Shown: piece by piece, positions 6,853 to 14,498 of the stretch | Position numbering within the stretch: position 1 is the stretch's first letter | How the letters are laid out: each line of letters begins with the position of its first letter | The notes under the pieces: generated by a model | Database searches by the model: none | What the model was told of the DNA's origin: nothing | Seen by the model: only the letters and a program-made list of their open reading frames with translations | Program-made: the position numbers and the translations under genes | Source of the DNA: Candidatus Cibiobacter qucibialis | GTDB taxonomy: Bacteria; Bacillota; Clostridia; Oscillospirales; Ruminococcaceae | DNA length: 29,845 nucleotides | Assembly: GCA_004000625.1 (NCBI GenBank) | Contig: SAUS01000032.1 | Coordinates: forward strand, 1-29,845 | Direction: 5' to 3'

Positions 6853-8103
6853 ATGAAAAAAAGATTCGCGGCATTTGTGTCAACCGTTTTGGCGGCAGTC
6901 TTGTGCGCCTGTTCTGCTGCCCCAAAAGATGTACTCCCCAATAAGGCGGCCCAGCCGACCGAAGCACCAACACAGCAAGCCCAAACCACGCAGGCAGCAC
7001 CCACGGAACAGCCCACCCCGGAGCCGGACCCCGTGCAGCAGCTGCTGGAGGAGATGACGCTGGAACAAAAGGTGGGGCAGCTCTTTCTTGTTCGACCCGA
7101 TTCCCTGGACTTGAGCCAAACGCAGGACCAGATCAACGATGCCAAGGCGGACGGTGTGACCGAACTGACGGATGCCATGCGCCAGACTTTGGCGGAGTAC
7201 CCGGTGGGCGGCGTGGTGATCTTTGGCAAAAATCTGGAAAGCCCGCAGCAGATCACCCAATTCCTGGACGATTTGCAGCAGGCGAGCGATACGCCGCTCT
7301 TTACTGCCATTGATGAGGAGGGCGGCCTGGTGGCGCGCCTTGCCAACAATGCCGCGTTTGACCTGCCCCAATACGAAAGCGCTGCGGCGGTGGGAACATC
7401 CGGTAACCCGGAAGATGCCCGCGCCATGGGCCGTACCATTGGCGGCTACTTAAAAGAATACGGCTTTAACCTGGATTTTGCCCCTGTGGCCGATGTGAAC
7501 ACCAACCCCGATAACCCGGTCATCGGTACCCGCGCGTTCAGCAGTGAACCGCAGACCGCCGCCGACCTTGTGGGCGGGGCGTGCGCCGGGTTTGCCGATG
7601 CGGGCATTGCCTGCACCCTCAAGCATTTCCCCGGCCATGGCGATACCAGCGAGGATACCCACGTTGGCACCGTAACGCTGAACAAAACGCTGGATGACCT
7701 GCGCAGCTGTGAGCTGGTGCCCTTTGCCCAAAATGTGAACAATGCTCCGCTGATTATGGCGGCCCACATTACCGTGCCGCAGGTAACAGGGGACGATTCC
7801 CCGGCCTCCCTTTCCAGCGTCATGCTGACCGATCTTTTGCGCGGGGAGTTGGGCTATCAGGGCTTGATCGTGACGGATTCGCTGGCGATGCAGGCCATCA
7901 CCGATGTGTATACCCCCGGTCAGGCGGCGGTCAAGGCGCTGCAGGCCGGTGCAGACCTGCTGCTGATGCCCAACGGCCTTGCCGATGCCTATACCGCCGT
8001 GCTGGAAGCTATGCAGGATGGTACCATCCCCCAGCAGAGACTGGACGAAAGCGTGCAGCGCATTTTGCAGTGCAAATACCAATACGGCATCCTGACGCAG
8101 TAA
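6853..8103 (+). CDS. nagZ: Beta-N-acetylhexosaminidase (GH3, NagZ-like) lipoprotein
   Basis: A family 3 glycoside hydrolase that removes terminal N-acetylglucosamine from muropeptides or other glycans, here probably on the outer face of the membrane. The protein is 416 aa. A signal peptide ends in the lipobox LCAC (Cys about 20) and is followed by a Thr/Pro/Gln-rich linker to about 55. The catalytic domain contains the NagZ hallmark KHFPGHGDTSEDTHVG, which carries the His-Asp acid/base pair, and the nucleophile Asp in VTDSLAMQ. ATG 6853 was chosen because AGGGGA (6839-6844) lies 8 nt upstream and the signal peptide starts there; an upstream in-frame start at 6811 lies inside the mobile element. 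It is first gene of an apparent operon, and the glycosyltransferase starts 28 bp after its stop. No C-terminal domain is present. Confidence 0.92.
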   Translation: MKKRFAAFVSTVLAAVLCACSAAPKDVLPNKAAQPTEAPTQQAQTTQAAPTEQPTPEPDPVQQLLEEMTLEQKVGQLFLVRPDSLDLSQTQDQINDAKADGVTELTDAMRQTLAEYPVGGVVIFGKNLESPQQITQFLDDLQQASDTPLFTAIDEEGGLVARLANNAAFDLPQYESAAAVGTSGNPEDARAMGRTIGGYLKEYGFNLDFAPVADVNTNPDNPVIGTRAFSSEPQTAADLVGGACAGFADAGIACTLKHFPGHGDTSEDTHVGTVTLNKTLDDLRSCELVPFAQNVNNAPLIMAAHITVPQVTGDDSPASLSSVMLTDLLRGELGYQGLIVTDSLAMQAITDVYTPGQAAVKALQAGADLLLMPNGLADAYTAVLEAMQDGTIPQQRLDESVQRILQCKYQYGILTQ

Positions 8104-8131
8104 CGCGGTGCCGTTTATAAGGAGAATGAAA

Positions 8132-9193
8132 ATGCCCAAGTATACAGTAGACGGTTCGTTTTTTGTGCAGCAGATTTCCGGCATCCAGCGCTATGCGCGG
8201 GAAATACTCGCTGCCATGGATCCCATGCTGGAACCCGGCGAGCTGGAAGTGGCGGTTCCGCCGGATTGTATCGTTCCCGAATACCGCAATATCAAGGTGG
8301 TCACCCTGCCGCAGTCCAGCGGCATTTTGGGCTGGCAGCGGGTGTATGGCCGATATCTGGCACAAAGCGGGCGCTGCTGGCTGGGCATGTGCAACGTTAT
8401 TCCCATGTTCCACCGTGGGAACGAGGGCATTGCCGTGGTGCATGATGTGTGCTATAAAGCACGCCCGGATTTTTATACCGACCTGCGCGGCCGCACCAGC
8501 GCTGTCTGGCACTGCATGCAGTATGCGGCCATTGCCAAAAAGGCCAGAAAAATCGTGACGGTCTCGGAATTTTCCAAAAGCGAGATCGTGAAATATTACC
8601 ATGTGAACCCCGAAAAGATCACCGTGGTGTATAACGCCTGGCAGCATATGCAGCGCGTGCGCCCTGACCCCATGCTGTTTGGTGAGTACAGCAAGTGGCC
8701 GCAGCTGAAAAAGGGCGAGTATTATTTCTCAATGTCCAACCTGCTTAAAAATAAGAACTTTCCCTGGGTGCTGCGCGCTGCGCAGAGCAAACCCCAGGTT
8801 ATGTTTGCAATTGCGGGCGGCGGCAGCCTTGCCAAAGAGGCCGCTGCCCTGGGGTTGGACCACCTGAACAACGTGATGTACCTTGGCTATGTGACGGACG
8901 GCGAAGCCAAAAGCCTGATGGAAAACTGCAAGGCGTTTTTGTTCCCCACGCTGTATGAGGGGTTCGGCATCCCCCCGCTGGAAGCCATTGCCTGCGGTGC
9001 TCCACGCGTGATGGTGAGCAATACCCCCTGCATGCGGGAAATTTACGGCTCCCACGCTGATTACATTGACCTTTCCGCCAACCACGGCAGTGTGGACCAT
9101 GTAACCCCCGGCCGGGATGCCGCCGCCGTACTGCAAAAATACTCGTGGGAAGGCAGCGCCCGCCGCATGCTGGAGGTGCTGCGCGAGCCATGA
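8132..9193 (+). CDS. Glycosyltransferase family 1/4 (GT-B fold)
   Basis: This is a 353-aa cytosolic or membrane-peripheral glycosyltransferase that would transfer a sugar from a nucleotide-sugar donor to an envelope or polysaccharide acceptor. The N-terminal domain has the GIQRYAREI element seen in mannosyl- and rhamnosyl-transferases of GT4, and VVHDVCY and VTVSEFSKSEI mark the first Rossmann domain. The C-terminal domain has the EX7E donor motif in EGFGIPPLE (Glu276, Glu284), followed by ACGAPRVMVSNTPCMREI. ATG 8132 is placed 7 nt after AAGGAG; the earlier ATG at 8126 sits too close to it. Its stop overlaps the ogg start (ATGA at 9190-9193). Donor and acceptor cannot be told from sequence. 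Confidence 0.9.
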   Translation: MPKYTVDGSFFVQQISGIQRYAREILAAMDPMLEPGELEVAVPPDCIVPEYRNIKVVTLPQSSGILGWQRVYGRYLAQSGRCWLGMCNVIPMFHRGNEGIAVVHDVCYKARPDFYTDLRGRTSAVWHCMQYAAIAKKARKIVTVSEFSKSEIVKYYHVNPEKITVVYNAWQHMQRVRPDPMLFGEYSKWPQLKKGEYYFSMSNLLKNKNFPWVLRAAQSKPQVMFAIAGGGSLAKEAAALGLDHLNNVMYLGYVTDGEAKSLMENCKAFLFPTLYEGFGIPPLEAIACGAPRVMVSNTPCMREIYGSHADYIDLSANHGSVDHVTPGRDAAAVLQKYSWEGSARRMLEVLREP

Positions 9194-10008
9194 CCGTAAC
9201 GATACCGGGTGATTTTGATCTGCAAAAAATAGCCGCCAGCGGCCAGGCGTTCCGCATTGCGCAAACGCCGCAGGGCTGGCGGTTTTTGGCCGGGGATAAG
9301 CTTTTGTACCTGCAGCCCGGCAGCGGTGATACGTATACAGCTAGCTGTACCCCGGAAGAATGGCAGGGCTTCTGGCACCGCTATTTTGATTTGAACCGCA
9401 ATTATGCGGCCATCCGCGCCGCGGTGCCCAAACAGGATGGCTACCTTTGCGCAGCGGCCCGGGCCGGGGCGGGCATCCGCATTCTGCGCCAGGACGCCTG
9501 GGAGATGCTGGTTACCTTTATCATCAGCCAGCGCAAAAATATCCCGGCCATTCAGGCTTGCGTGGAAACGCTGTGTACCCGGTACGGTGCGCCGCTGCTG
9601 CAGCCGGGCGGGAATGTGCTGTATGCGTTCCCAACGGCGCGGGCGCTCGCTGCGGCAGGGGAGCAAGCATTGCGGGACTGCGCGCTGGGCTACCGCGCCC
9701 CGTATGTTCTGGCTGCCGCCCAGGCAGTTGCAGCGAGAACACTGGACCTTGCCGCGCTGGAAACCCTGCCCGATGCCCGGCTGCTGGAAGCTCTGATGCA
9801 GCAGCACGGCGTGGGCATCAAGGTGGCCAACTGCGTGGCCCTGTTTGCCTATGGCCGCATGGAGTGTGCCCCTGTGGATGTGTGGATCCAGCGTGTGATC
9901 GACCAGCATTACGCCGGGCAGAACCCATTCCCAGCCTATGGCAACGCCGGAATTTTGCAGCAGTGGATGTTCTATTTCGCCCGTTCCGAAAAGGAACGGG
10001 TGAAATAG
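9190..10008 (+). CDS. ogg: 8-oxoguanine DNA glycosylase/AP lyase (OGG1-like)
   Basis: A 272-aa base excision repair enzyme that removes 8-oxoguanine paired with cytosine and nicks the abasic site. The N-terminal part (about 1-90) resembles the OGG N-domain, with SGQAFRI and later MLVTFIISQRKNIP of the helical core. The helix-hairpin-helix GVGIKVANC carries the catalytic Lys211 and is followed by Asp230 in PVDVW; the 19-residue spacing equals that of Lys249/Asp268 in human OGG1. ATG 9190 overlaps the glycosyltransferase stop as ATGA, so it is translationally coupled. Oddly, the final ~12 codons and the stop lie inside a near-perfect palindrome (9970-10010), so the C-terminal residues FARSEKERVK may come from an invading repeat. 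Related enzymes are often annotated as 3-methyladenine glycosylases. Confidence 0.92.
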   Translation: MTVTIPGDFDLQKIAASGQAFRIAQTPQGWRFLAGDKLLYLQPGSGDTYTASCTPEEWQGFWHRYFDLNRNYAAIRAAVPKQDGYLCAAARAGAGIRILRQDAWEMLVTFIISQRKNIPAIQACVETLCTRYGAPLLQPGGNVLYAFPTARALAAAGEQALRDCALGYRAPYVLAAAQAVAARTLDLAALETLPDARLLEALMQQHGVGIKVANCVALFAYGRMECAPVDVWIQRVIDQHYAGQNPFPAYGNAGILQQWMFYFARSEKERVK

Positions 10009-10010
10009 AA
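9970..10010. repeat. Long inverted repeat spanning the 3' end of ogg
   Basis: An 18-nt arm at 9970-9987 pairs with 9993-10010 around a GAAAA loop, with one G-U pair and no mismatch. It contains the last codons and TAG stop of ogg. The A/T-rich outer part and GC-rich inner part resemble a terminator, but no T-tract follows. Confidence 0.85.
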
Positions 10011-10033
10011 AGAATAATGAAAAAAGAATAAAG

Positions 10034-10089
10034 AAAAATGCAGGTGGACCGCGTTGCTGGCACAACGCGGTCCACCTGCATTTTTAATT
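10034..10089. terminator. Bidirectional terminator between ogg and comM
   Basis: A perfect 23-bp stem (10034-10056 and 10063-10085) with a 6-nt loop has A5 at its left end and T5 at its right end, so it can terminate transcription from both sides. It lies between the convergent ogg and comM genes. The stem is unusually long for a terminator. Confidence 0.92.
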
Positions 10090-10120
10090 ATTCTTTATTA
10101 CTTATTCATTTGGCAAATAT

Positions 10121-11644
10121 TCATTTGCCTACCGCCCTGTCCATTCTCCGGTATTGCAGCGCTTCCATCAGCTCTGCGGCGCCGATCTGTTCCACACCGT
10201 TCATGTCGGCAATGGTGCGGGCAACGCGCAGGATGCGGTCATAGGCGCGGGCGCTGTAGCCCATGCGTTCAAACGCACCGCGCAGCAGCTTTTCGGCGGC
10301 GGGCGCAAGCGGACAGTAGCGCCGCAGCATGCCGCTGGGCAGCTGGGCGTTGCAGGTAAAGCCAAGGCTCTTGTAGCGCTGGGCCTGAATGGCGCGTACC
10401 GCGGCCACTCGCGTGCGGATGTCAGCGCTCGGCTCGCCGCCGGTTTTTGCGGCAAGGGCGTCGTACTCCACGGGGCGGGCCTCCACATGCAGGTCAATGC
10501 GGTCCAGCAGCGGACCGGAAATCCGCTGCCGGTAGCGCTCAATCGCACTGGGCGTGCAGCTGCATTCCCGCACGCCGGAACCATAATACCCGCACTTGCA
10601 GGGGTTCATGGCGGCAACCAGCATAAAACGGCATGGGTAGGTGGCGGTGCCGTGTACCCGGCTCACGGAGATGCACCCGTCCTCGATTGGCTGGCGCAGC
10701 ACCTCCAGCGCTTCGCGGCTGAACTCTGGCAGCTCGTCCAAAAACAGTACGCCGTTGTGGGCCAGGCTGACCTCGCCGGGGCGGGGCACTGTGCCGCCGC
10801 CCGCAATGGCTGCGGCGCTGACACTGTGGTGGGGGCTGCGGAACGGTCGCTGCTGCAATAATCCGGTCCCGGCCTGCACCAGCCCGGCAACGGAATAAAT
10901 CGCGGTGGTTTCCAGCGCTTCCTCATAACTGAGCGGCGGCAGGATGCCCGGCAGGCGCTTGGCCAGCATGCTTTTGCCGGTGCCCGGCGGGCCCACCATC
11001 AACAGGTTGTGCCCACCCGCAGCGGCAACTTCCAGCGCGCGGCGGGCTTCCGCCTGGCCGCGCACATCCGCAAAATCGGGGCCAAGCCACTGCCCGGCGG
11101 CATCGTATCCTGTGCGGCTGGCGGGGCTGAGCTTTGCCTGCCCCGCCAGGTGGCGGATCACATCCGCAGCGCTGCGGGCGGGGTAAACTGTCAGCTGCTC
11201 GGCCACGGCGGCTTCGGCGGCGTTTTCGGCAGGAACAAACAGCTCGGTCACGCCCGCCTTTTGGGCGGCAAGGGCCATGGGCAGGGCACCGGCAATGGGG
11301 CGCAGTGTGCCATCCAGCCCAAGCTCACCCAAAAATGCCTGGTGCGGCTCTGGCTGTGGGATGTACTGCTGCGCCGCCAAAATGCCGATGAACACCGGCA
11401 GGTCATACAAACTGCCGGTCTTGCGCACATCGGCGGGGGCCAGGTTGACGGTAACATGGCTGGCGGGCCAGGGGCAGTTCAGGTTTTTGATGGCGCTGCG
11501 CACCCGCTCACTGCTTTCCTTCACGGCGGAATCCGGCAGGCCCACCATGGCAAATTTGGGCAGACCGCCGCTGATGTGGGTTTCCACGGTAACGGGGTAG
11601 CCATCCAGCCCCGTTACCCCCAGGCTGACAACGTGTGCATACAT
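10121..11644 (-). CDS. comM: YifB/ComM family Mg chelatase-like AAA+ ATPase
   Basis: A 507-aa cytosolic AAA+ protein. In Gram-negative bacteria ComM is a hexameric DNA helicase that extends strand exchange during natural transformation; the role in Clostridia is not established. The N-terminal ChlI/Lon-like domain starts MYAHVVSLGVTGLDGYPV and includes GGLPKFAMVGLPDSAVKES. The ATPase has Walker A GPPGTGKS (218-225) and Walker B LFLDE (300-304), then the CGYYGS and CSC cysteine segment before RYRQRISGPLLDRIDLH. The C-terminal helical domain ends near RRMDRAVGK. AAGGAG is 11 nt before ATG. It is transcribed from 11695-11723, divergent from the phosphohexomutase gene. The stop codon lies within a 7-bp inverted repeat (10112-10129). 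Confidence 0.95.
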   Translation of the reverse strand: MYAHVVSLGVTGLDGYPVTVETHISGGLPKFAMVGLPDSAVKESSERVRSAIKNLNCPWPASHVTVNLAPADVRKTGSLYDLPVFIGILAAQQYIPQPEPHQAFLGELGLDGTLRPIAGALPMALAAQKAGVTELFVPAENAAEAAVAEQLTVYPARSAADVIRHLAGQAKLSPASRTGYDAAGQWLGPDFADVRGQAEARRALEVAAAGGHNLLMVGPPGTGKSMLAKRLPGILPPLSYEEALETTAIYSVAGLVQAGTGLLQQRPFRSPHHSVSAAAIAGGGTVPRPGEVSLAHNGVLFLDELPEFSREALEVLRQPIEDGCISVSRVHGTATYPCRFMLVAAMNPCKCGYYGSGVRECSCTPSAIERYRQRISGPLLDRIDLHVEARPVEYDALAAKTGGEPSADIRTRVAAVRAIQAQRYKSLGFTCNAQLPSGMLRRYCPLAPAAEKLLRGAFERMGYSARAYDRILRVARTIADMNGVEQIGAAELMEALQYRRMDRAVGK

Positions 11645-11694
11645 GGCGCAGCCAACTCCTTTTTTTCAACAAATTGCGTACTTTGATTATTTTC

Positions 11695-11723
11695 AGTATA
11701 TCCTGTTCCGCCCGCGGCGGCAA
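11695..11723 (-). promoter_or_regulatory. comM promoter
   Basis: On the minus strand TTGCCG (11718-11723) and TATACT (11695-11700) are separated by exactly 17 bp. The predicted leader to the comM ATG is about 45 nt. Confidence 0.75.
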
Positions 11724-11815
11724 GCATATTTTTTGTGCCCAAAATCTGCCTTGACGCTGTAGGGTAAAAAACAAGCAAAGCCCCGGCAAAAGGCCGGAAT
11801 TCCAGCTTTTTTTGA

Positions 11816-11844
11816 TTGACAACGCAAACTAAAATTGATATATT
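11816..11844 (+). promoter_or_regulatory. Phosphohexomutase gene promoter
   Basis: Consensus TTGACA (11816-11821), a 17-bp spacer and TATATT (11839-11844), with TGA just before the -10 as an extended element. The flanks are A/T-rich. The start codon is about 45 nt further on. Confidence 0.88.
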
Positions 11845-11890
11845 TAATTTGAACAAGTAAATTTACCCAAAACTTTTACAGGGTAAGAAA

Positions 11891-13588
11891 GTGATGGTGT
11901 CCAAAATGTATAAAGAAATGTACAGCCGTTGGCTTGTTGCCAACCTGGATGACCCCGACCTGAAGCCGGAGCTGGAATCGATTCAGAACGATGACGCTGC
12001 CATTCAGGATCGTTTTGCCGTTGCCCTTAAGTTCGGCACTGCCGGTCTGCGCGGTGTGATCGGCGCCGGTACCAACCGCATGAACGTGTATGTTGTGCGC
12101 CAGGCTACCCAGGGCCTTGCCAACTGGGTCAAGACCCAGGGCGGCACCCAGACCGTTGCTATCAGCTATGACAGCCGCATCAAGAGCGATGTGTTTGCCA
12201 AGGCTGCTGCCGAAGTTCTGGCCGCCAACGGCGTAAAGGTGCGCATTTACAGCGCCCTGATGCCGGTTCCCGCACTGAGCTTTGCTACCCGGTATTATAA
12301 CTGCAACGCCGGTATCATGGTAACGGCATCCCACAACCCGGCCAAGTACAACGGCTATAAGGCCTACGGCCCCGATGGCTGCCAGATGACCGATGAGGCC
12401 GCTGACATCGTGTACGCCGAAATCCAGAAGACCGACATCCTGACCGGCGCCAAAACCATGCCGTTTGCCGAGGGGCTGGAAAAGGGCATCATCGAATACG
12501 TTGGCGATGACTGCATCAACGCCCTGTACGAAGCAATCGAAGCCCGCTCCATCCGTCCCGGTATCTGCAAGACCGCCGGCCTGAAGCTGGTTTACAGCCC
12601 GCTGAATGGCTCCGGCCTGGTTCCGGTCACCCATGTTCTGCATGACATCGGCATTACCGATATCACCGTTGTGCCGGAACAGGAAAAGCCGGACGGCAAT
12701 TTCCCCACCTGCCCGTACCCCAACCCCGAAATTTTCGAGGCTCTGCGCCTTGGCCTGGAACTGGCCGAAAAGTCTGGTGCAGACCTGATGCTGGCCACTG
12801 ACCCCGATGCTGACCGCGTTGGCATTGCCGTTAAGTGCAAGGATGGCAGCTATGAGCTGCTTTCCGGCAACGAAGTCGGCGTTCTGCTGCTGGATTACAT
12901 CTGCGCGGGCCGCATTGAGCAGGGGACCATGCCCAAAGACCCCGTCATGTGCAAGTCCATCGTGTCCACCCCGCTGGCGGACAAGGTGGCCGAGCATTAC
13001 GGTGTTGAGTGCCGCAATGTGCTGACCGGCTTTAAGTGGATCGGCGATCAGATCGCCAAGCTGGAAGCTGCTGGTCAGGTTGACCGCTTCATCTTTGGCT
13101 TTGAGGAAAGCTATGGCTACCTGGCTGGTCCTTACGTCCGCGATAAGGATGCCATCATCGGCTCTATGCTGATTTGCGAAATGGCTGCTTATTACCGCGC
13201 AAAGGGCAGTTCCATCAAGGAAGAGCTGGAGCGCATTTACACCGAGTATGGCCGCTACCTGAACAAGGTTGACAGCTTTGAGTTCCCGGGCCTGTCCGGC
13301 ATGGACAAGATGGCGGGCATTATGTCCGGCCTGCGCGAGAACCCGCCCAAGGACTTTGGCGGTGACGCCGTTGTAAAGGTTGTGGACTATAAAAAGCCTG
13401 AAGAGACTGGTCTGCCCGCTGCCAACGTGCTGATCTACACCCTGGCATCCGGCTGCACCGTTGTGGTGCGCCCCTCCGGCACCGAGCCGAAGATCAAGAC
13501 CTACTTTACCACCAAGGGCAAAGACCTGGCCGAAGCCGAAGCCAAGAAAGAAGAACTGGCCGCTGCCGTTAAGCCGCTGCTGGCATAA
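11891..13588 (+). CDS. Phosphoglucomutase/phosphomannomutase (alpha-D-phosphohexomutase)
   Basis: A 565-aa cytosolic enzyme that interconverts hexose 1- and 6-phosphates through a phosphoserine intermediate, linking glycolysis to nucleotide-sugar and polysaccharide synthesis. All four family motifs are present: phosphoserine loop TASHNP (145-150, Ser147), metal loop DPDADR (304-309), sugar-recognition GFEES (403-407) and phosphate-binding RPSGTEPK (527-534). Length fits the PgcA/ManB group of Firmicutes. The start is uncertain: GTG 11891, ATG 11894 and ATG 11906 are in frame, with AGGG at 11879-11882 as the only ribosome site; GTG 11891 has the best spacing. It is monocistronic between a strong promoter and a terminator at 13616-13649. 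Sugar preference cannot be fixed from sequence. Confidence 0.95.
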   Translation: MMVSKMYKEMYSRWLVANLDDPDLKPELESIQNDDAAIQDRFAVALKFGTAGLRGVIGAGTNRMNVYVVRQATQGLANWVKTQGGTQTVAISYDSRIKSDVFAKAAAEVLAANGVKVRIYSALMPVPALSFATRYYNCNAGIMVTASHNPAKYNGYKAYGPDGCQMTDEAADIVYAEIQKTDILTGAKTMPFAEGLEKGIIEYVGDDCINALYEAIEARSIRPGICKTAGLKLVYSPLNGSGLVPVTHVLHDIGITDITVVPEQEKPDGNFPTCPYPNPEIFEALRLGLELAEKSGADLMLATDPDADRVGIAVKCKDGSYELLSGNEVGVLLLDYICAGRIEQGTMPKDPVMCKSIVSTPLADKVAEHYGVECRNVLTGFKWIGDQIAKLEAAGQVDRFIFGFEESYGYLAGPYVRDKDAIIGSMLICEMAAYYRAKGSSIKEELERIYTEYGRYLNKVDSFEFPGLSGMDKMAGIMSGLRENPPKDFGGDAVVKVVDYKKPEETGLPAANVLIYTLASGCTVVVRPSGTEPKIKTYFTTKGKDLAEAEAKKEELAAAVKPLLA

Positions 13589-13615
13589 TGTGATTCCATA
13601 GGTTTGGCGCTTTTG

Positions 13616-13649
13616 GGCCGCCTGCTGTAATACGCAGACGGCCTTTTTT
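13616..13649 (+). terminator. Phosphohexomutase gene terminator
   Basis: A 10-bp stem with one mismatch (13616-13625 and 13634-13643), 8-nt loop and T6 tract. Confidence 0.9.
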
Positions 13650-13697
13650 GTATGCAGCCCCCTAGCCGCCGCAGTGAGGAAATAACGCGCATTTTCA

Positions 13698-13912
13698 GGC
13701 TCCGCTTGGGGAATCACCCCTCCGTCACCTTCGGCGACAGCTCCCCTCGAAGGGGAGCCAAAGGCTTTGCGGAAAATTGTTGCGGCATCTGCTACAAGGC
13801 CCCGGAACGGTCAAGACCGTTCCCTACAGAGCATTTTATTGTGTGCGGTCAACCCACAAACACCCAGTAGGGCGGGGGTACCCGACTCCGCCGGAAACTT
13901 ACCGGAGCAGAT
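13698..13912. repeat. Mosaic of palindromic intergenic repeats
   Basis: The ~385 bp between the phosphohexomutase terminator and the rpmE promoter hold no credible gene. They contain consecutive GC-rich hairpins: 13708-13720 (GGGG/CCCC), about 13724-13738 (GTCACC/GGCGAC with one mismatch), 13740-13758 (GCTCCCCT/AGGGGAGC, perfect), 13804-13823 (GGAACGGTC/GACCGTTCC, perfect) and a weaker CTCCG/CGGAG pair ending near 13912. The style matches dispersed intergenic repeats of clostridial genomes; copy number elsewhere is not visible here. Confidence 0.6.
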
Positions 13913-13992
13913 ACAAAAAACGTGTGATGTACTTTGCCCCACAGTAGGAGACGGCGTCCGCAACGTCCCGGATGGGCATATAAATGATTGCA

Positions 13993-14021
13993 CTTTTGCT
14001 GGCAATTTGCTGCCGCAAAAG
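13993..14021. repeat. Hairpin just upstream of the rpmE promoter
   Basis: CTTTTGC plus GGCA pairs with TGCC plus GCAAAAG around a 6-nt loop, an 11-bp stem with one bulged T. It ends 15 bp before the -35 box. No T-tract follows, so it may be an operator or a repeat rather than a terminator. Confidence 0.5.
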
Positions 14022-14035
14022 ATTGCCCGCACTAC

Positions 14036-14064
14036 TTGACAAAACACAAAAACTCTGGTAAAAT
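14036..14064 (+). promoter_or_regulatory. rpmE promoter
   Basis: TTGACA (14036-14041), a 17-bp spacer and TAAAAT (14059-14064) with TGG directly before the -10 (extended -10). A strong SigA-type promoter, as expected for a ribosomal protein gene. The predicted leader is about 130 nt. Confidence 0.9.
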
Positions 14065-14070
14065 ACTCTA

Positions 14071-14140
14071 GCAATCGTTCAGAGGGCTGCTCCACACGCA
14101 CAGGATGGCGTCTGCTGGTAGCCGAAATTCGAAGATTGTG
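14071..14140 (+). promoter_or_regulatory. Structured rpmE leader RNA, possible L31 autoregulatory element
   Basis: Nested helices can be drawn by eye right after the transcription start: an outer helix pairing 14072-14080 with 14131-14138 (CAATC/GATTG and TTC/GAA with a bulged G), a middle helix 14085-14090 with 14118-14123 (GGCTGC/GTAGCC), and an inner helix 14096-14099 with 14108-14111. Leaders that bind their own L31 protein are known in Firmicutes; assignment to such a family is inference. Confidence 0.5.
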
Positions 14141-14201
14141 ATGAGCACATATATCAAGTATGGCTCCCTTTAGTCATGATCGAGAAAGAGGTGAAATGAA
14201 A

Positions 14202-14411
14202 ATGAAGCAGGGTATTCATCCCAACTATGTGGATTGCACCATTACCTGCGCATGCGGCAACGTGATCCATACCCGCGATACCAAGCCGGAGATCCGCGTT
14301 GAAGTTTGCAGCAAGTGCCATCCCTTCTACACCGGCAAGCAGAAGCTGGTTGACACCGGCGGACGTGTTGAGCGCTTTAAGCGCCGCTACGCCAACAAGG
14401 CTGGCAAGTAA
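14202..14411 (+). CDS. rpmE: 50S ribosomal protein L31 (zinc-binding C+ type)
   Basis: A 69-aa protein of the large ribosomal subunit, bridging to the 30S head. The four zinc-ribbon cysteines are present (Cys16, Cys18, Cys36, Cys39), so this is the C+ form rather than the zinc-free YtiA form induced on zinc starvation. The block CSKCHPFYTGKQKLVDTGGR is typical. ATG 14202 was chosen, 8 nt after AGAGGTG; the ATG at 14196 is only 2 nt from it, and ATG 14160 has no ribosome site. Monocistronic, with promoter at 14036-14064 and a terminator at 14429-14463. Confidence 0.97.
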   Translation: MKQGIHPNYVDCTITCACGNVIHTRDTKPEIRVEVCSKCHPFYTGKQKLVDTGGRVERFKRRYANKAGK

Positions 14412-14428
14412 TTGCATTAAGGTTTTGT

Positions 14429-14463
14429 ATACCGCAGATGGCAACATCTGCGGTATTTTTTTC
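14429..14463 (+). terminator. rpmE terminator
   Basis: A perfect 12-bp stem (14429-14440 and 14445-14456), GCAA loop and a run of T residues. Confidence 0.93.
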
Positions 14464-14498
14464 AAATACATCATCTTGCATCTCAAAGGAGAACCCCT

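Noticed and set aside
11778..11813. A terminator-like hairpin with T7 between the comM and phosphohexomutase promoters
   Set aside because: It lies outside both predicted transcripts and the stem has a large asymmetric internal loop; possibly a remnant, not supported as a working terminator.
11876..13717. A 613-codon antisense open frame over the phosphohexomutase gene
   Set aside because: The plus-strand gene has all four catalytic motifs and a consensus promoter; the antisense frame has neither.
13652..14101. Short open frames in the repeat region before rpmE
   Set aside because: They run through palindromes, lack ribosome sites and show no protein-like pattern; the region is better explained as repeats.
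14160..14201. An upstream ATG for rpmE
   Set aside because: There is no ribosome site, and L31 starts MKQGIHP or similar.
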